Positions 11,177 through 20,224 of a DNA stretch of 64,000 bases are shown piece by piece. Made by a program: the position numbers and the translations under genes. Position 1 is the stretch's first letter, and each line of letters starts with the position of its first letter. The DNA is taken from contig CAWUHX010000243.1 in assembly GCA_963922205.1 (NCBI GenBank), positions 440,761-504,760 on the forward strand, given 5' to 3'. This DNA comes from Romanomermis culicivorax (taxonomy: Eukaryota; Nematoda; Enoplea; Mermithida; Mermithidae). Below the pieces are notes generated by a model, which was given only the letters and a program-made list of their open reading frames with translations, searched no databases and had not been told where the DNA came from.

Positions 11177-12005
11177 AGGGCCAACGTTTTTGATTTTTAT
11201 TTGATAGACAAGTTTCTGCAACGCCTCCCTCATATAATAGTCTAATGAGTCCGAGTTGGCAATTTTGGTGGCCAAACTTCATCAAAAAGAACAAATTAAA
11301 ATTACCTGTCATGCACTTAATGGTCAGTGTCGCAGTATGCGGTGGATCACCATCTTGCTGGAAAATGTAATCACCATTCAGATTTTTTTTTTTTTGAATG
11401 GACCAATTTTTTTCAATCTGGACATTTTATGATGCTTGTCAACTTTTGAAACAGGGTTGATTGACCAAAAAATCTTCCATTTGTTGTTTGATATTCCCAC
11501 CCATACCATGAGTTCCTTGGAGAATTTTTACTTTTCCGAGACTAACGCCTCAGTTTGAGGTTTCCTTTTAATCGACTCTTAGACGAAAATTCGATTGTTT
11601 TGTATGTTAATGAAAGCAAAGTCTGTCAAAAAGTCTTTTTCATTACTGAAACTAAACTTATCAAAACAATCCTGTTTTTTTTGCTACAAATGTTTTGAGT
11701 GATTAAAACTTTTCAACCTTGGAGAATTTGATAATTTTTGACTTGAAACTCACTTGAAAAAATTTAATTTTTCTTTTTAATGATGTGCCCTACTGAGTAA
11801 TACCAGTTATTCGCACAATTTTTGAAATCAAAATATAACTTCCAGCAACATCAGCAGGACGAACAGCAAGATTAATCACTTTTCGGCAATTTGGACATGT
11901 TGTTGGAGTTTTTGGATGTCCGCTGCCCTTCTCGCATTTGTTAGTTCTCATTTGTGTAATTTTCCTAACTAACATCTGGATTCTGTAGAAGTTCCAATTA
12001 GGCAT
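11177..12005 (-). pseudogene. Decayed Tc1/mariner-type transposase
   Basis: Read on the minus strand, the block near 11310-11395 encodes the hallmark second-Asp region of IS630/Tc1/mariner transposases, FQQDGDPPHTA. Lower coordinates keep the Trp-Pro-Pro then Asp-x-Leu-Asp-Tyr region (pieces WPPK and SLDYYMREALQKLVYQ), but in different frames. Upstream, 11790-12005 reads GSGHPKTPTT and an RKVINLAV stretch that resembles the N-terminal helix-turn-helix linker of mariners. Stops and frameshifts separate these pieces, and a tRNA-derived SINE sits immediately downstream, truncating it. The N-terminal assignment is weaker than the QQDG block. Confidence 0.5.
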
Positions 12006-12404
12006 ATAATATCCATCAAAAATTCACTTTGCACCATAACCAGTTATAACTAATTTTAGAACAAAAGCTCTGACCTTAGGGGTAGTTCTTTCCATTCTAC
12101 TAAACTTTGACCATGACCTCAAGAAATGTAGGCTATAATTTGGTGAAAAAATGTGTAAATTGCTTTTGTGTAACAAAGTGTAAAATGTATAGGGGTGTTT
12201 CTTTAAATGCAAAGTAGAAGTCAATGTTGGGGATGTACTTGGGCTAGGGGTCATCCCACATCTATGTAAATTGGTCAATGGGGTGATGCCAAATTCTAGC
12301 AAGAAAGGATAATCCCTACATTCTTACCATTTCTTAAAGTTGAGTGTGAATTGAATCCACTGATATTTTGTTGTTGTGCCAGTATCGGCTGATATTTATA
12401 TTGT

Positions 12405-13272
12405 CACGTAATGGGTAAACGCGTTGCCATCATAAAGGCCCTGTCATACTTCGCCGCGCGGTACCGCACGGCGCGCGCCATGCGGCGCCGGTTGTCCTAT
12501 TCATACTAAAAAGCGGCGCCGGCCGGCGCCGTACGGCGCCGCGCGGTGGCTTGCCATACTTCGCCGCACAGTACCGTGCGGCGCCATACGGCGCCGCTTT
12601 TTTACTTTTGGATTTTGCTCTTCTCAAAAAATGTGTATTGGTTTAGTTGAAACCTGATAGGGCGCCGCGTGGCGCCGCAAAAATTACAAACACCTATTCA
12701 TACTTCACCGCATGGTACCGGCCGACGCCGCGCGGCGCCGTACGGCGCCGGCGGGCGCCGCTTTTTAGTATGAATAGGACAACCGGCACCGCGCCGCGCC
12801 CTAGGGCGCCGTGCGGTACCGCGCTGCGAAGTATGACAGGGCCTTAACCATCGCCAAACACTGTTTGAAAAATAATGCTCGACCAGGATTCGAACCCTGG
12901 TCTCTGTGACTATAGTGCAGCGTTCTTCCGATTGAACTACCGAGCCAGTGTTGAGATAGTTATGAAGGGGTGATGTATGGCCGTGCCACACTTGACATTC
13001 CCCCCCCCTTGAAAGAAGGACGACCTCATCCGTTAAAGATGCATGTTCTGCGGCCCACCAATGTGGGACCAATCCAAGCCTCGCCATGACACGTAATGGG
13101 TAAACGCGTTGCCATCGTAACCATCGCCAAACACTGTTTGAAAAACAATGCTCAACCGGGATTCGAACCGGGGTCTCTGTGACTATAGTGCAGCGTTCTT
13201 CCGATTGAACTACCGAGCCAGTGTTGCGATAGTTACGAAGGGGTGATGTACGGCCGTGCGCTACTTGACAAT
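12405..13272 (-). mobile_element. Dimeric tRNA-derived SINE-like element split by a MITE
   Basis: This is the same family as 10711-11171. It has two tRNA-like heads with B box GGTTCGAATCC (the first copy has a compensated CCAGG/CCTGG T stem), C/G homopolymers and CGTAATGGG ends. A GC-rich MITE at 12436-12844 is inserted in the outer part of the first monomer. Outside the element, ATATTGTCA on the left is matched by the complementary TGACAATAT on the right. Confidence 0.6.
12436..12844. mobile_element. GC-rich MITE with TAA duplication (PIF/Harbinger-like)
   Basis: The left end AGGCCCTGTCATACTTCGC and the right end in inverted orientation match over about 38 bp with one or two mismatches. TAA flanks both sides, and the other members of the surrounding repeat family read straight through at this point (GCCATCGTAACCATCGCC), so insertion with a 3-bp duplication is well supported. 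A 3-bp TAA/TWA duplication is typical of PIF/Harbinger elements, but there is no transposase to confirm it. The interior is a succession of CGGCGCC and GGCGCCG palindromes likely to fold strongly. A truncated second copy lies at 26558-26664. Confidence 0.65.
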
Positions 13273-13483
13273 ATGAACATTTATCTATATTGTGTGATTG
13301 CATATGCAATAAATGCAATAGGGTGGGGGACACTGAACTTTCGTCAGAACCAAGACAGCCCAGACTCAACTTGAATTATACTATAGTGAGTTCTTACTGT
13401 CTTAAATAGTAGCTGGCAGGAAGTACCCGGGGCAACTCTGATTGCTTTTTGATTGCAAAGTAGTGTCAGTACAGGTCTGAGCA
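12739..13483. repeat. Left copy of a 745-bp flanking duplication
   Basis: This segment (MITE right half, SINE, then a short unique stretch ending GTCTGAGCA) recurs at 26558-27306 with only scattered substitutions and a length difference in a C homopolymer. The left copy ends exactly at the first base of the gypsy LTR. The right copy continues into host sequence AACTAAAGC instead. It looks like the occupied and empty versions of one insertion site placed in series. Confidence 0.8.
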
Positions 13484-14077
13484 TGTTGTATCTTGGTTTG
13501 GTCGGGGCGGAGATGATACCGCGAGAGCAGGATTGGGATTCCGAGGTTGCGTCCTTAATGTACGTGCGTCCCACGCCCACGTTTACCCGATAACCTAATC
13601 ACTGGTACTTAAACCCCGACAATAATTAACCCAACAATTAAAGAAAAGCCTGGTTTCTTTAATTGTCTCTCTTTTGCTCAGTACCAAGAGACGGAGGAGC
13701 TTTCCTACTTATTTATTATAATACGATAAAAATACGAAAACTTACGTGACAAGAACGTGGCGGGCGAGGCGAAGAAAAAAGGTAATAACAATAAATCGAC
13801 TCCCACGCACGGGGGAGAAAAGACGAGAAGGCGTGGTGGGAGGCTGCTAATATAAACTAGTGGTGGCCGGCGGGGCACACAACTAGTAGGCAAAATAAAC
13901 GCACACAAAGAATACGTTAATCGATAAGTGAATAGAGAAAGACCAGCGCACGCGTACCGACGTGCGCTACAGTAAGATGGCCACTGATGGTCCGCGTTGC
14001 TCTCTCCACTTGCCACCTGCGGGCCTGTGATGCGTTTTGACAAAACAATAAAAATCGGCGGAAAACACACTACAACA
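13484..14077 (-). repeat. 3' LTR of the exonuclease-bearing gypsy element
   Basis: This 594-bp block has perfect 7-bp terminal inverted repeats (TGTTGTA/TACAACA) and is preceded, in element orientation, by a purine tract. On the minus strand it contains TTTATATTAG and AATAAATAAG stretches that could serve as promoter and polyadenylation signals. There is no matching LTR at the other end of the element within the window. Confidence 0.75.
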
Positions 14078-14092
14078 CCCCTCCCCCCTTGC
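14078..14092 (-). other. Polypurine tract
   Basis: On the minus strand the sequence immediately upstream of the 3' LTR is GCAAGGGGGGAGGGG, the primer position for plus-strand DNA synthesis in LTR retroelements. Its contact with the TGTTGTA terminus fixes the LTR boundary. Confidence 0.75.
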
Positions 14093-14490
14093 AGTAGATC
14101 GCCTTAAGCGATCGTCAAGAAATACCCAAAAACATGCAACGGGAAGGGCTCCGCCACTACAGGCCGTCGCCGGGGTTGCCGAAGAATTCTTCGGCGTCAC
14201 ACAGCGGGGCCGGCGGAGTTGTTGGGGTAGTTTGAGCCAATTTTGGGGCGGCGACCATAGTGCGTCCAGCAGCAAAGTGTACGGACAAAACAGGGCAAGT
14301 GGGGGCGTGTAGCGGGCCACCGGCGGTCAACTTCATGTGTGCTTGCAGCGTCGGCTGCACGTGCGCTGGAAACTAGTACAAAAATATAAAGCAAAACCAG
14401 ATTAGGAATAAAACAAGCGGATCAAAATGAGGTTAAGAAACACAAAAACGAAGAAAAGAAAAACAATGTTACTGTACAAAAAGCTCTTGT

Positions 14491-17400
14491 TCAATGGCGG
14501 CGGCAGTAATGAGTATCGGATGCGGAGCGGTGATTTCGTGGGGGGTCGTGGCGGTCGCGTTCGTTTTGTCGGTAACGATCGTTGTGGTAGCCATGGGGAT
14601 CGTACGGGTCGTCGTGGCCATCAAAACGGATGTTACGGGAATAGCGGGATCGACCGTAATCAGAGGTATCCCAGCAGCGCCAGGATGAGGTTGACATTTG
14701 AAGTTGAAGCGGCGAGAGCAGGTTCACGCCTGGTGCTGGTAACTGAGTGGCAATTAGCGTCGGTCGGTCGGAAGGCATCCCTGTTGGCGGCAACGGTCGC
14801 AGTGGCAAAAGATTCCACCGGGCAGAAAAGTCGTGCCGAGGCAGCAGGGGCGCGGGGCGATCCGTCTCGCTGTGATATTGCAAATAAATTTTTCGGATGT
14901 TGGCGATTTCGGGTGGCTGTGGAAACAGTGCGTAGCTCGGGTAAGCCATCCAGCTGTCGATGAGTCCGACAGCGGTGTTGTAGGCTTGAAGTAGGCATGA
15001 AGGGTTATCCAGGCCGCGGGCTGCGTATAGAAAAAGTGTCAAGTGGGCGGCGTGAACGGCGTCAACGACCCCGAGCTCCTCGGCCCAAAGACCGGCGACC
15101 CATTTCAATATCAACGTGGCGACGGCGTGCGAGATCGGGGGTTGTTGTTCTACGTATGCGGGGCGATAATGGTCACGGAAATATTGGTACAGCGCCAGGG
15201 AAGCGTTCGTGGCGCGGATGTGCACGGGCATGATGATATGAATGCGAAGGCGCCCGAAAAAATTGATCAGCACCATTTTGTGCAGCGTGCGTGGTGAGAA
15301 AAATTCGACGGCCGGGTCAATATGTGGCGGGTATCCCGGTGTGACTAACGTAACGCAATGCGGCTTATCGGTGGTTCGGAATCGCGTGTAATTTGGCAAG
15401 TGTGTGGCCTCGCTAGGCAACCGGGGTTTAATGGCTGGTGCGGAACTTGGTGGCAACGGAGCTCCAAGGACCGGTCTAGTGGCGATGATCATCGGCGGCT
15501 GTTTGAACGCAGTAACCCGAGCCGACGTCGGGGCAGTAGGCGGCAGCGACGTGGTGTGGGTTACCGTGGTCGTTATGGCGGCTGTCGGAGCCGTAGACGG
15601 CTGCGACGTTACCGTAGGCGTAATCGAGGGTGTTGCGGGCTCCACATCCATAGGAGGCGGTGGAAGCGGAGCTTTGAATTCATCTTTCGGCGGATTTTTC
15701 AGGGCTTCCAGGCGGCGTTGGATTTCGGCGTCCCTATGCAGCGGACTGATAAAGTCCGTCAACTTGGGCGGTGACCGGCAGAACTGATGGCGATGTGCCT
15801 CTTCGTAAAAACCGGTCGTATGTACCTTGCGTGTTTGTTCACTTTGCGTACGATGAGGCGGTGCATCATCGCGGCGTTCATGTTGGCGGCTATCCCTGCC
15901 GGTTGGTGGAGTTTGTTTTGTTTCTTTACGGTGGCGATCCTCATGAGAGTGAGACTCGTGGCGTGAATGGTGGCTATCGGGTTGGTGAGCAGGTGGCGGT
16001 TTCGTTGCCGGCGCTGCTGTTTTGGAGGAGTCGCGTTTGGGTTTCGGCGTTGATGTGGCGTGCGAAGAGCGTTCAGCTTCTTCGCGGGCTCTCTGTTTAT
16101 CGCGTTGTTCGCGGGGTCGGGTTGTGCGTTCGCTGGGCGTGCGGCCGCGCTCAGCACGCGAAGTGCTGGGTGGTGGCGTACGCCGCGTACTCGGTTCGTC
16201 CGTTGTTCTTGTTTTGTGGGATTTGCGGTACCCCGATTCTTCCTGGAGCTGTTGTTTTCGTTTTATTGAGTGTTCATACCGTCCGGGTCTTCGGATAGGA
16301 TTACCGTAGCGATCTAGAGCCTGCACGGACGTGCTGGGTGCCTGTGGGGTTTGAACATCCACAGCCGCCGTCGGCGGCACTAGAATCGCTGGTTGCGGCG
16401 GATGCGGGATCGGTTGCGGTTGCGATGTGACCGGCAGCGGTAACGGAGCTGGTGGTTGCACGACGGGTTGGGCCATCGCGGGAGCCATTTGAGCTACTTG
16501 CGGGGCCGGGGTGACCAACGTCGGTGGAGGCAACAAAATTGTTTGTATTTGTTCTTTTAGAGCTGCGGGGAAATCTTTCCACTGATGTTCGGGAAACAGC
16601 ATACCGGGCGGCGGTGGCAGAAAATGATACCCGGCCAGGGCTGCGGCCAAGGCGTCCCATTGAGTGGCTGAAATAATCTGTTGTGAAAAACGTACGGGAG
16701 CACCATACCTGGCTGCGGCAACAGTAGCAATGATCGGAGGTCCCGGCAAGGCTGCCGACGTCGCCAAGTATATTCGTGAATCCACGGCGGGTGCCGTGGT
16801 CGTTATCGTAGTTGCCGGTTCTGTAGAGACGACGTCCATAGACGTGGATTGATCCACCGTGCTTTCTTGGGGTATATCGGTCAACATTTGTTCTGACGTC
16901 AACGTCTCGGAATCAATCGCAGCGGGTTGGACGGGTGTGGACTCGTCCATCGGAGGCGGGGCAATGTTGGAAATTTCATCGAGCGTCAATTTCAAGAAGT
17001 CATTGATTTGCGTGGCGGTTGCGGTTATATCGGAGGGCGCGGCTGCCATAGGAAGGGCGGACACGTCTGTTGACGGCGGCAGCTTCGCTATGTTGAGGTC
17101 GAAGATTGGCGTTTCGAGTAGTTCGTCGTCGGGGGGTTCGACTTCGACGTCGATAGGGCGGTCGAGGAGTTCCTCGGCGGTGAGCGTTTGCACCGAAGCC
17201 GTAGTCGGCATGGGGTACGCATACACTGGCGCGGGGAACGAAAAACGGTTTTGGAAGTCGATGAGCGCAATGAACGTTGAATAAAAGTGGAAACAGCTGT
17301 GCGGATTGGCCGTATAGTCGTGTTCATCGATTTCAATTTCTTCGACCGACGTTTCCATGTGGAAGTCTTCCTTGAACACAATCCGAGGTAAGGCAAACCG

Positions 17401-18159
17401 ATTGCAAATATACGTGCCGGGATCGCTAGAGAAACTAGGTTCGCGTTCTGGGATGCGGTTCATCCAATTCGTAAGAAGAGAATTGGGGTTGCCGTCGCTG
17501 CGGTACCACATGCACTCGTAAAACGCGGCGCGGATTTCTGGCGTCATAGATTGAGCGTGGCGAAATAGAACATCGTTGACGACGGCGTATTCTGCGGCGG
17601 AACACGGTGAAGCTAGGAGCGCTGCTAACGGCATGAAAGACGTTAGCTTTCGGAACCACTCTCCGTCAACCTGTAAAAAGTTAAGGATGGTGGAAGGGTG
17701 ATAACGATAATGAGTACCGTTATAAGTGCGCTCGCGTAGGGGTTGGTCGGCGGCTACGCGTTCTGTCCAAAGATTGTCAACTTCGTGAGGGAGTGGCGGT
17801 AAGTTGGGGTCGTTGTATGGCATACGATCGCGGACGGCCAACTTATATATCGGCGAAAGGGGAAAGTTGAGCAAGTCGAGAAGCCGATCGGTGAGGTTGC
17901 TCTTCATGGCCAACGTGACGGCTGCCTGAAGGCGTTTGGGATCGTCGAACACCGATCGTGGTTTGAGAGCCGGATCTTCGTCATCGGAAATGTCTGGTGA
18001 CTTGTTCCATTCGTCCTTTTGTTTCTTTTTTTTTTTCTTCGGCACTTTTGGAACGGGGAGAAGCTTCGGGTGAGTTGTTCGCGTCAAGGGTTTGACGTCC
18101 CGGAAGCCATTGGGAACCGTACCTAAACAGAAAGACCGACCGTAATGGACAATGTGCAA
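14491..18159 (-). CDS. Large unrecognised retrotransposon protein (ORF-X)
   Basis: The frame is open for about 1,220 codons, but its first codon is a TTG directly after a stop. The first in-frame Met comes only near residue 86, so the start must be supplied by splicing or frameshifting from the exonuclease frame, which it overlaps by 37 bases in the -1 register. From N to C there is a lysine run (KKKKKKQKD) near residue 42 that could be a nuclear signal; a folded-looking region to about residue 330; a long Pro/Ala/Thr-rich section; an Arg/Ser/Glu/Lys-rich disordered stretch; a second folded-looking region with aromatic and Ala-rich helices near 950-1110; and an Arg/Asp/Tyr-rich tail. I recognise no family and see no signal peptide or transmembrane segment, so an envelope is unlikely. 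Its place inside the element suggests a structural or nucleic-acid-binding role, which is inference. Confidence 0.6.
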   Translation of the reverse strand: MHIVHYGRSFCLGTVPNGFRDVKPLTRTTHPKLLPVPKVPKKKKKKQKDEWNKSPDISDDEDPALKPRSVFDDPKRLQAAVTLAMKSNLTDRLLDLLNFPLSPIYKLAVRDRMPYNDPNLPPLPHEVDNLWTERVAADQPLRERTYNGTHYRYHPSTILNFLQVDGEWFRKLTSFMPLAALLASPCSAAEYAVVNDVLFRHAQSMTPEIRAAFYECMWYRSDGNPNSLLTNWMNRIPEREPSFSSDPGTYICNRFALPRIVFKEDFHMETSVEEIEIDEHDYTANPHSCFHFYSTFIALIDFQNRFSFPAPVYAYPMPTTASVQTLTAEELLDRPIDVEVEPPDDELLETPIFDLNIAKLPPSTDVSALPMAAAPSDITATATQINDFLKLTLDEISNIAPPPMDESTPVQPAAIDSETLTSEQMLTDIPQESTVDQSTSMDVVSTEPATTITTTAPAVDSRIYLATSAALPGPPIIATVAAARYGAPVRFSQQIISATQWDALAAALAGYHFLPPPPGMLFPEHQWKDFPAALKEQIQTILLPPPTLVTPAPQVAQMAPAMAQPVVQPPAPLPLPVTSQPQPIPHPPQPAILVPPTAAVDVQTPQAPSTSVQALDRYGNPIRRPGRYEHSIKRKQQLQEESGYRKSHKTRTTDEPSTRRTPPPSTSRAERGRTPSERTTRPREQRDKQRAREEAERSSHATSTPKPKRDSSKTAAPATKPPPAHQPDSHHSRHESHSHEDRHRKETKQTPPTGRDSRQHERRDDAPPHRTQSEQTRKVHTTGFYEEAHRHQFCRSPPKLTDFISPLHRDAEIQRRLEALKNPPKDEFKAPLPPPPMDVEPATPSITPTVTSQPSTAPTAAITTTVTHTTSLPPTAPTSARVTAFKQPPMIIATRPVLGAPLPPSSAPAIKPRLPSEATHLPNYTRFRTTDKPHCVTLVTPGYPPHIDPAVEFFSPRTLHKMVLINFFGRLRIHIIMPVHIRATNASLALYQYFRDHYRPAYVEQQPPISHAVATLILKWVAGLWAEELGVVDAVHAAHLTLFLYAARGLDNPSCLLQAYNTAVGLIDSWMAYPSYALFPQPPEIANIRKIYLQYHSETDRPAPLLPRHDFSARWNLLPLRPLPPTGMPSDRPTLIATQLPAPGVNLLSPLQLQMSTSSWRCWDTSDYGRSRYSRNIRFDGHDDPYDPHGYHNDRYRQNERDRHDPPRNHRSASDTHYCRRH

Positions 18160-19331
18160 TCATACATAAAAAATTTATAAGCCGAAAGAACTTCGTCTCG
18201 CATGATTGCGGGTAAGGCCACTTGCGATGTCGTCGGGTATATTCGGTTGGAGTAGTCGGGGGGCAGGACATCCGACAGCGCGACGTTGTGAAAAGTGGCG
18301 ATGATGTATTCGGCGAGGTGGTCGATTTTGGCAGTGTCCAACGAGTCGTGGGGAAACAACGCGGGGGCGTTGTAGACCTCGGGGATGAAGCCGTAACGAC
18401 CAAAGGCCAAAAACAATAGCAGCGGATAATAGGCGTCGAGGGCCCTGTAGGCCAGAACGTTGGATTGCAAGAACGACGTTGGTGGGTTGTTGAAAAAGCG
18501 TAGGGCTCCGGGGAAGCGTAGAGTGAGCTTTGAAACGTCCAGCGCCCACATGGCGGAAACCGTAGCTTTGAGCGTGCGTTTTTCCGGAAAGAAACCAATC
18601 CGTCGTGCCAACTCGTACAGTGACAGGGATATGTCGATGTTTCGAATGACGCGGTACGCGTCGAAGTGGATTGCTTTTACGACGGGGTCTTTGTTCTTCT
18701 TTTGTCGGTCGGTTCGAAATTGAGTGCCCAGAAGCGCATATATTCCCGCCCAGTCGTCGGCTCCATCCAAAGAGACTACGATAGTGTGGTCGCCGTGGAC
18801 TAGGGCGAAAAGCGCGGTCCAGTCTTCCGGGGTGGCGGTGAACGTTTCGAAGACGAACATCGTGCCATTTGGGAACGCGAGTTGAACATAGCAGGGGTAG
18901 CTAGACGCCGTGGGGTCGGCTTGCATTTGCACGGCGAATTGAAACTGTTTGAATTCGGCGGCCATGATTGATTCGGTGTCAAAGCCGACCAGCGTGTAGC
19001 CATGGAAGTTTGGTGTGGGTTGGGCGGCCAAGGCCTGCCCCAAACTTCCGGGTGAAAGGAATATCGGTAGCGGCAAGACATTCGGGGGTCGCGCGTACAT
19101 GGAAATGTACCAGGACTCCAAATTGGCGACGCGAGTCAGGCGTTTGACGTTGTTTTCTAAACAAGAGCGAATGCGATACTCATCATTGGCACATGGGACA
19201 CCACGTCGAATGAGCGACATGGGGTTTGAAGGATGATGTAAACGTGAACCAGGAGGGAGGCGCTGTGGTGCTGTCAATTCGTTAGAAGGACACATGCTTT
19301 GAGGCGGCGTTGGCTTGGGCGGCGATGTCAC
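18123..19331 (-). CDS. DEDDy-family 3'-5' exonuclease encoded by the retrotransposon
   Basis: This 402-codon frame shows the three exonuclease motifs of the RNase D/WRN-like DEDDy group in order. Motif I is GFDTES, with Asp118 and Glu120. A motif II-like region, SLDGADDW, lies near residues 187-194 with Asp192 as candidate. Motif [12 protein letters not shown], supplies Tyr295-x3-Asp299. Between them, [13 protein letters not shown] matches the usual beta strand after motif I. Such enzymes remove nucleotides from 3' ends of RNA or DNA using two metal ions. The frame lies just after integrase. The first of several Met codons (19331) may not be the true start, because a short frame at 19713-19282 overlaps and could be a spliced 5' exon. 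The catalytic residues appear intact although pol in the same copy is broken. Family membership rests on motifs seen by eye. Confidence 0.65.
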   Translation of the reverse strand: MTSPPKPTPPQSMCPSNELTAPQRLPPGSRLHHPSNPMSLIRRGVPCANDEYRIRSCLENNVKRLTRVANLESWYISMYARPPNVLPLPIFLSPGSLGQALAAQPTPNFHGYTLVGFDTESIMAAEFKQFQFAVQMQADPTASSYPCYVQLAFPNGTMFVFETFTATPEDWTALFALVHGDHTIVVSLDGADDWAGIYALLGTQFRTDRQKKNKDPVVKAIHFDAYRVIRNIDISLSLYELARRIGFFPEKRTLKATVSAMWALDVSKLTLRFPGALRFFNNPPTSFLQSNVLAYRALDAYYPLLLFLAFGRYGFIPEVYNAPALFPHDSLDTAKIDHLAEYIIATFHNVALSDVLPPDYSNRIYPTTSQVALPAIMRDEVLSAYKFFMYDCTLSITVGLSV

Positions 19332-19713
19332 CTTGATGGGCGCATTTGGACAACTGGATCAGGCTACGATAGCGAAATAACGAGAGTTGTGGTATGGGGA
19401 AATCAAAGCAGCGGCCGGTTGTGGACTGAGGAGGCCACAACTTGACGATGGCGGGGATCGCGGCGGCTGACCATGGATCTCTTGTCCCAAGACTGCAGAG
19501 TGGGGGAGGTACCCATGGGGTCCCAAGCAAAAGCATGCAAGTATAAGCAGCAAAAGCATAAAATGAGAAAATACCGTCGCAGGCGAAACTTAGATCGTTT
19601 TGATGGGGCTGCTGCTCGGCCCAACGGACGTATCGTTCGTTGACGTTTATCGATTCACGATACAGCGGAGGCTCGTCGGCCATGGAGGTTGATCCAGTCG
19701 ACGGCGTCGTCAT
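19282..19713 (-). CDS. Short frame upstream of the exonuclease, possible 5' exon
   Basis: An ATG at 19713 opens 143 codons beginning MTTPSTGSTSMADEPPLY. The first 45 or so residues are polar and protein-like. The rest shows Cys/Leu/Pro-rich composition more typical of non-coding sequence, and a GTATTTTC donor-like site falls at the change (near 19575). Acceptor-like TAG and CAG sites lie further down, before the exonuclease frame. A plausible reading is exon 1 of a spliced exonuclease transcript, but I could not fix the phase. It could also be an independent small protein or chance. Confidence 0.3.
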   Translation of the reverse strand: MTTPSTGSTSMADEPPLYRESINVNERYVRWAEQQPHQNDLSFACDGIFSFYAFAAYTCMLLLGTPWVPPPLCSLGTRDPWSAAAIPAIVKLWPPQSTTGRCFDFPIPQLSLFRYRSLIQLSKCAHQGDIAAQANAASKHVSF

Positions 19714-20224
19714 TTTGAAAAATAAAATTTTTTGGGAGCGGCTGGGAAAATGCGACTATTGCTGATGGAAGCGAAAGATGGAAATGAAATAGTAAAAGAA
19801 TAAGCCGCTGAAAGGTGAAGAAAGTGTAAAGTAAGAAAATGCAAACACTACCGTCACGAAAAGCAACACAAACACCACTATGTTAATGGAGAGTAAAATC
19901 AACCTTTCCCAATTAGTCTTATGAGAGTGATAGCGGCCAGGGTCGGGCGGAAGTAAACCGAATGGCCTCGCCCTAAACAGAACCTAACATTAAAGAAGAA
20001 ACCCCCTCCTATTGCGAAAGTGTGGGAACCGGGGCAGGATGTAAAGTGGTATTGTAAAGTCGGCCGAATGCTAATAGAAGACGGGTTGAATGGATATGTT
20101 TCGAAACTGCCGTGCATCCTTGCTCGTTAACGAGGTCGCCATGATCTAAATTAAACAAACATAAAGATTATTTACAATGCGGCGTGATGAGCACCGTATC
20201 ACAAAAGAAAATTTTCAAAGCGAA
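19714..20224. other. Non-coding spacer between pol and the accessory genes
   Basis: About 510 bp between the end of integrase and the accessory frames. The only long frame (minus, 20117-19899) has no recognisable feature. A subgenomic promoter or splice sites for the accessory genes would be expected here, but none is certain. Confidence 0.35.

Noticed and set aside
10748..13369. Frames reading [22 protein letters not shown]
   Set aside because: This peptide is the translation of the tRNA-like module of the SINE family and recurs wherever the repeat does.
14427..17284. Plus-strand frames of 60-178 codons opposite the large retrotransposon protein
   Set aside because: They are antisense shadows of the long GC-rich minus-strand frame, with Arg/Gly/Val-rich composition and no domain.
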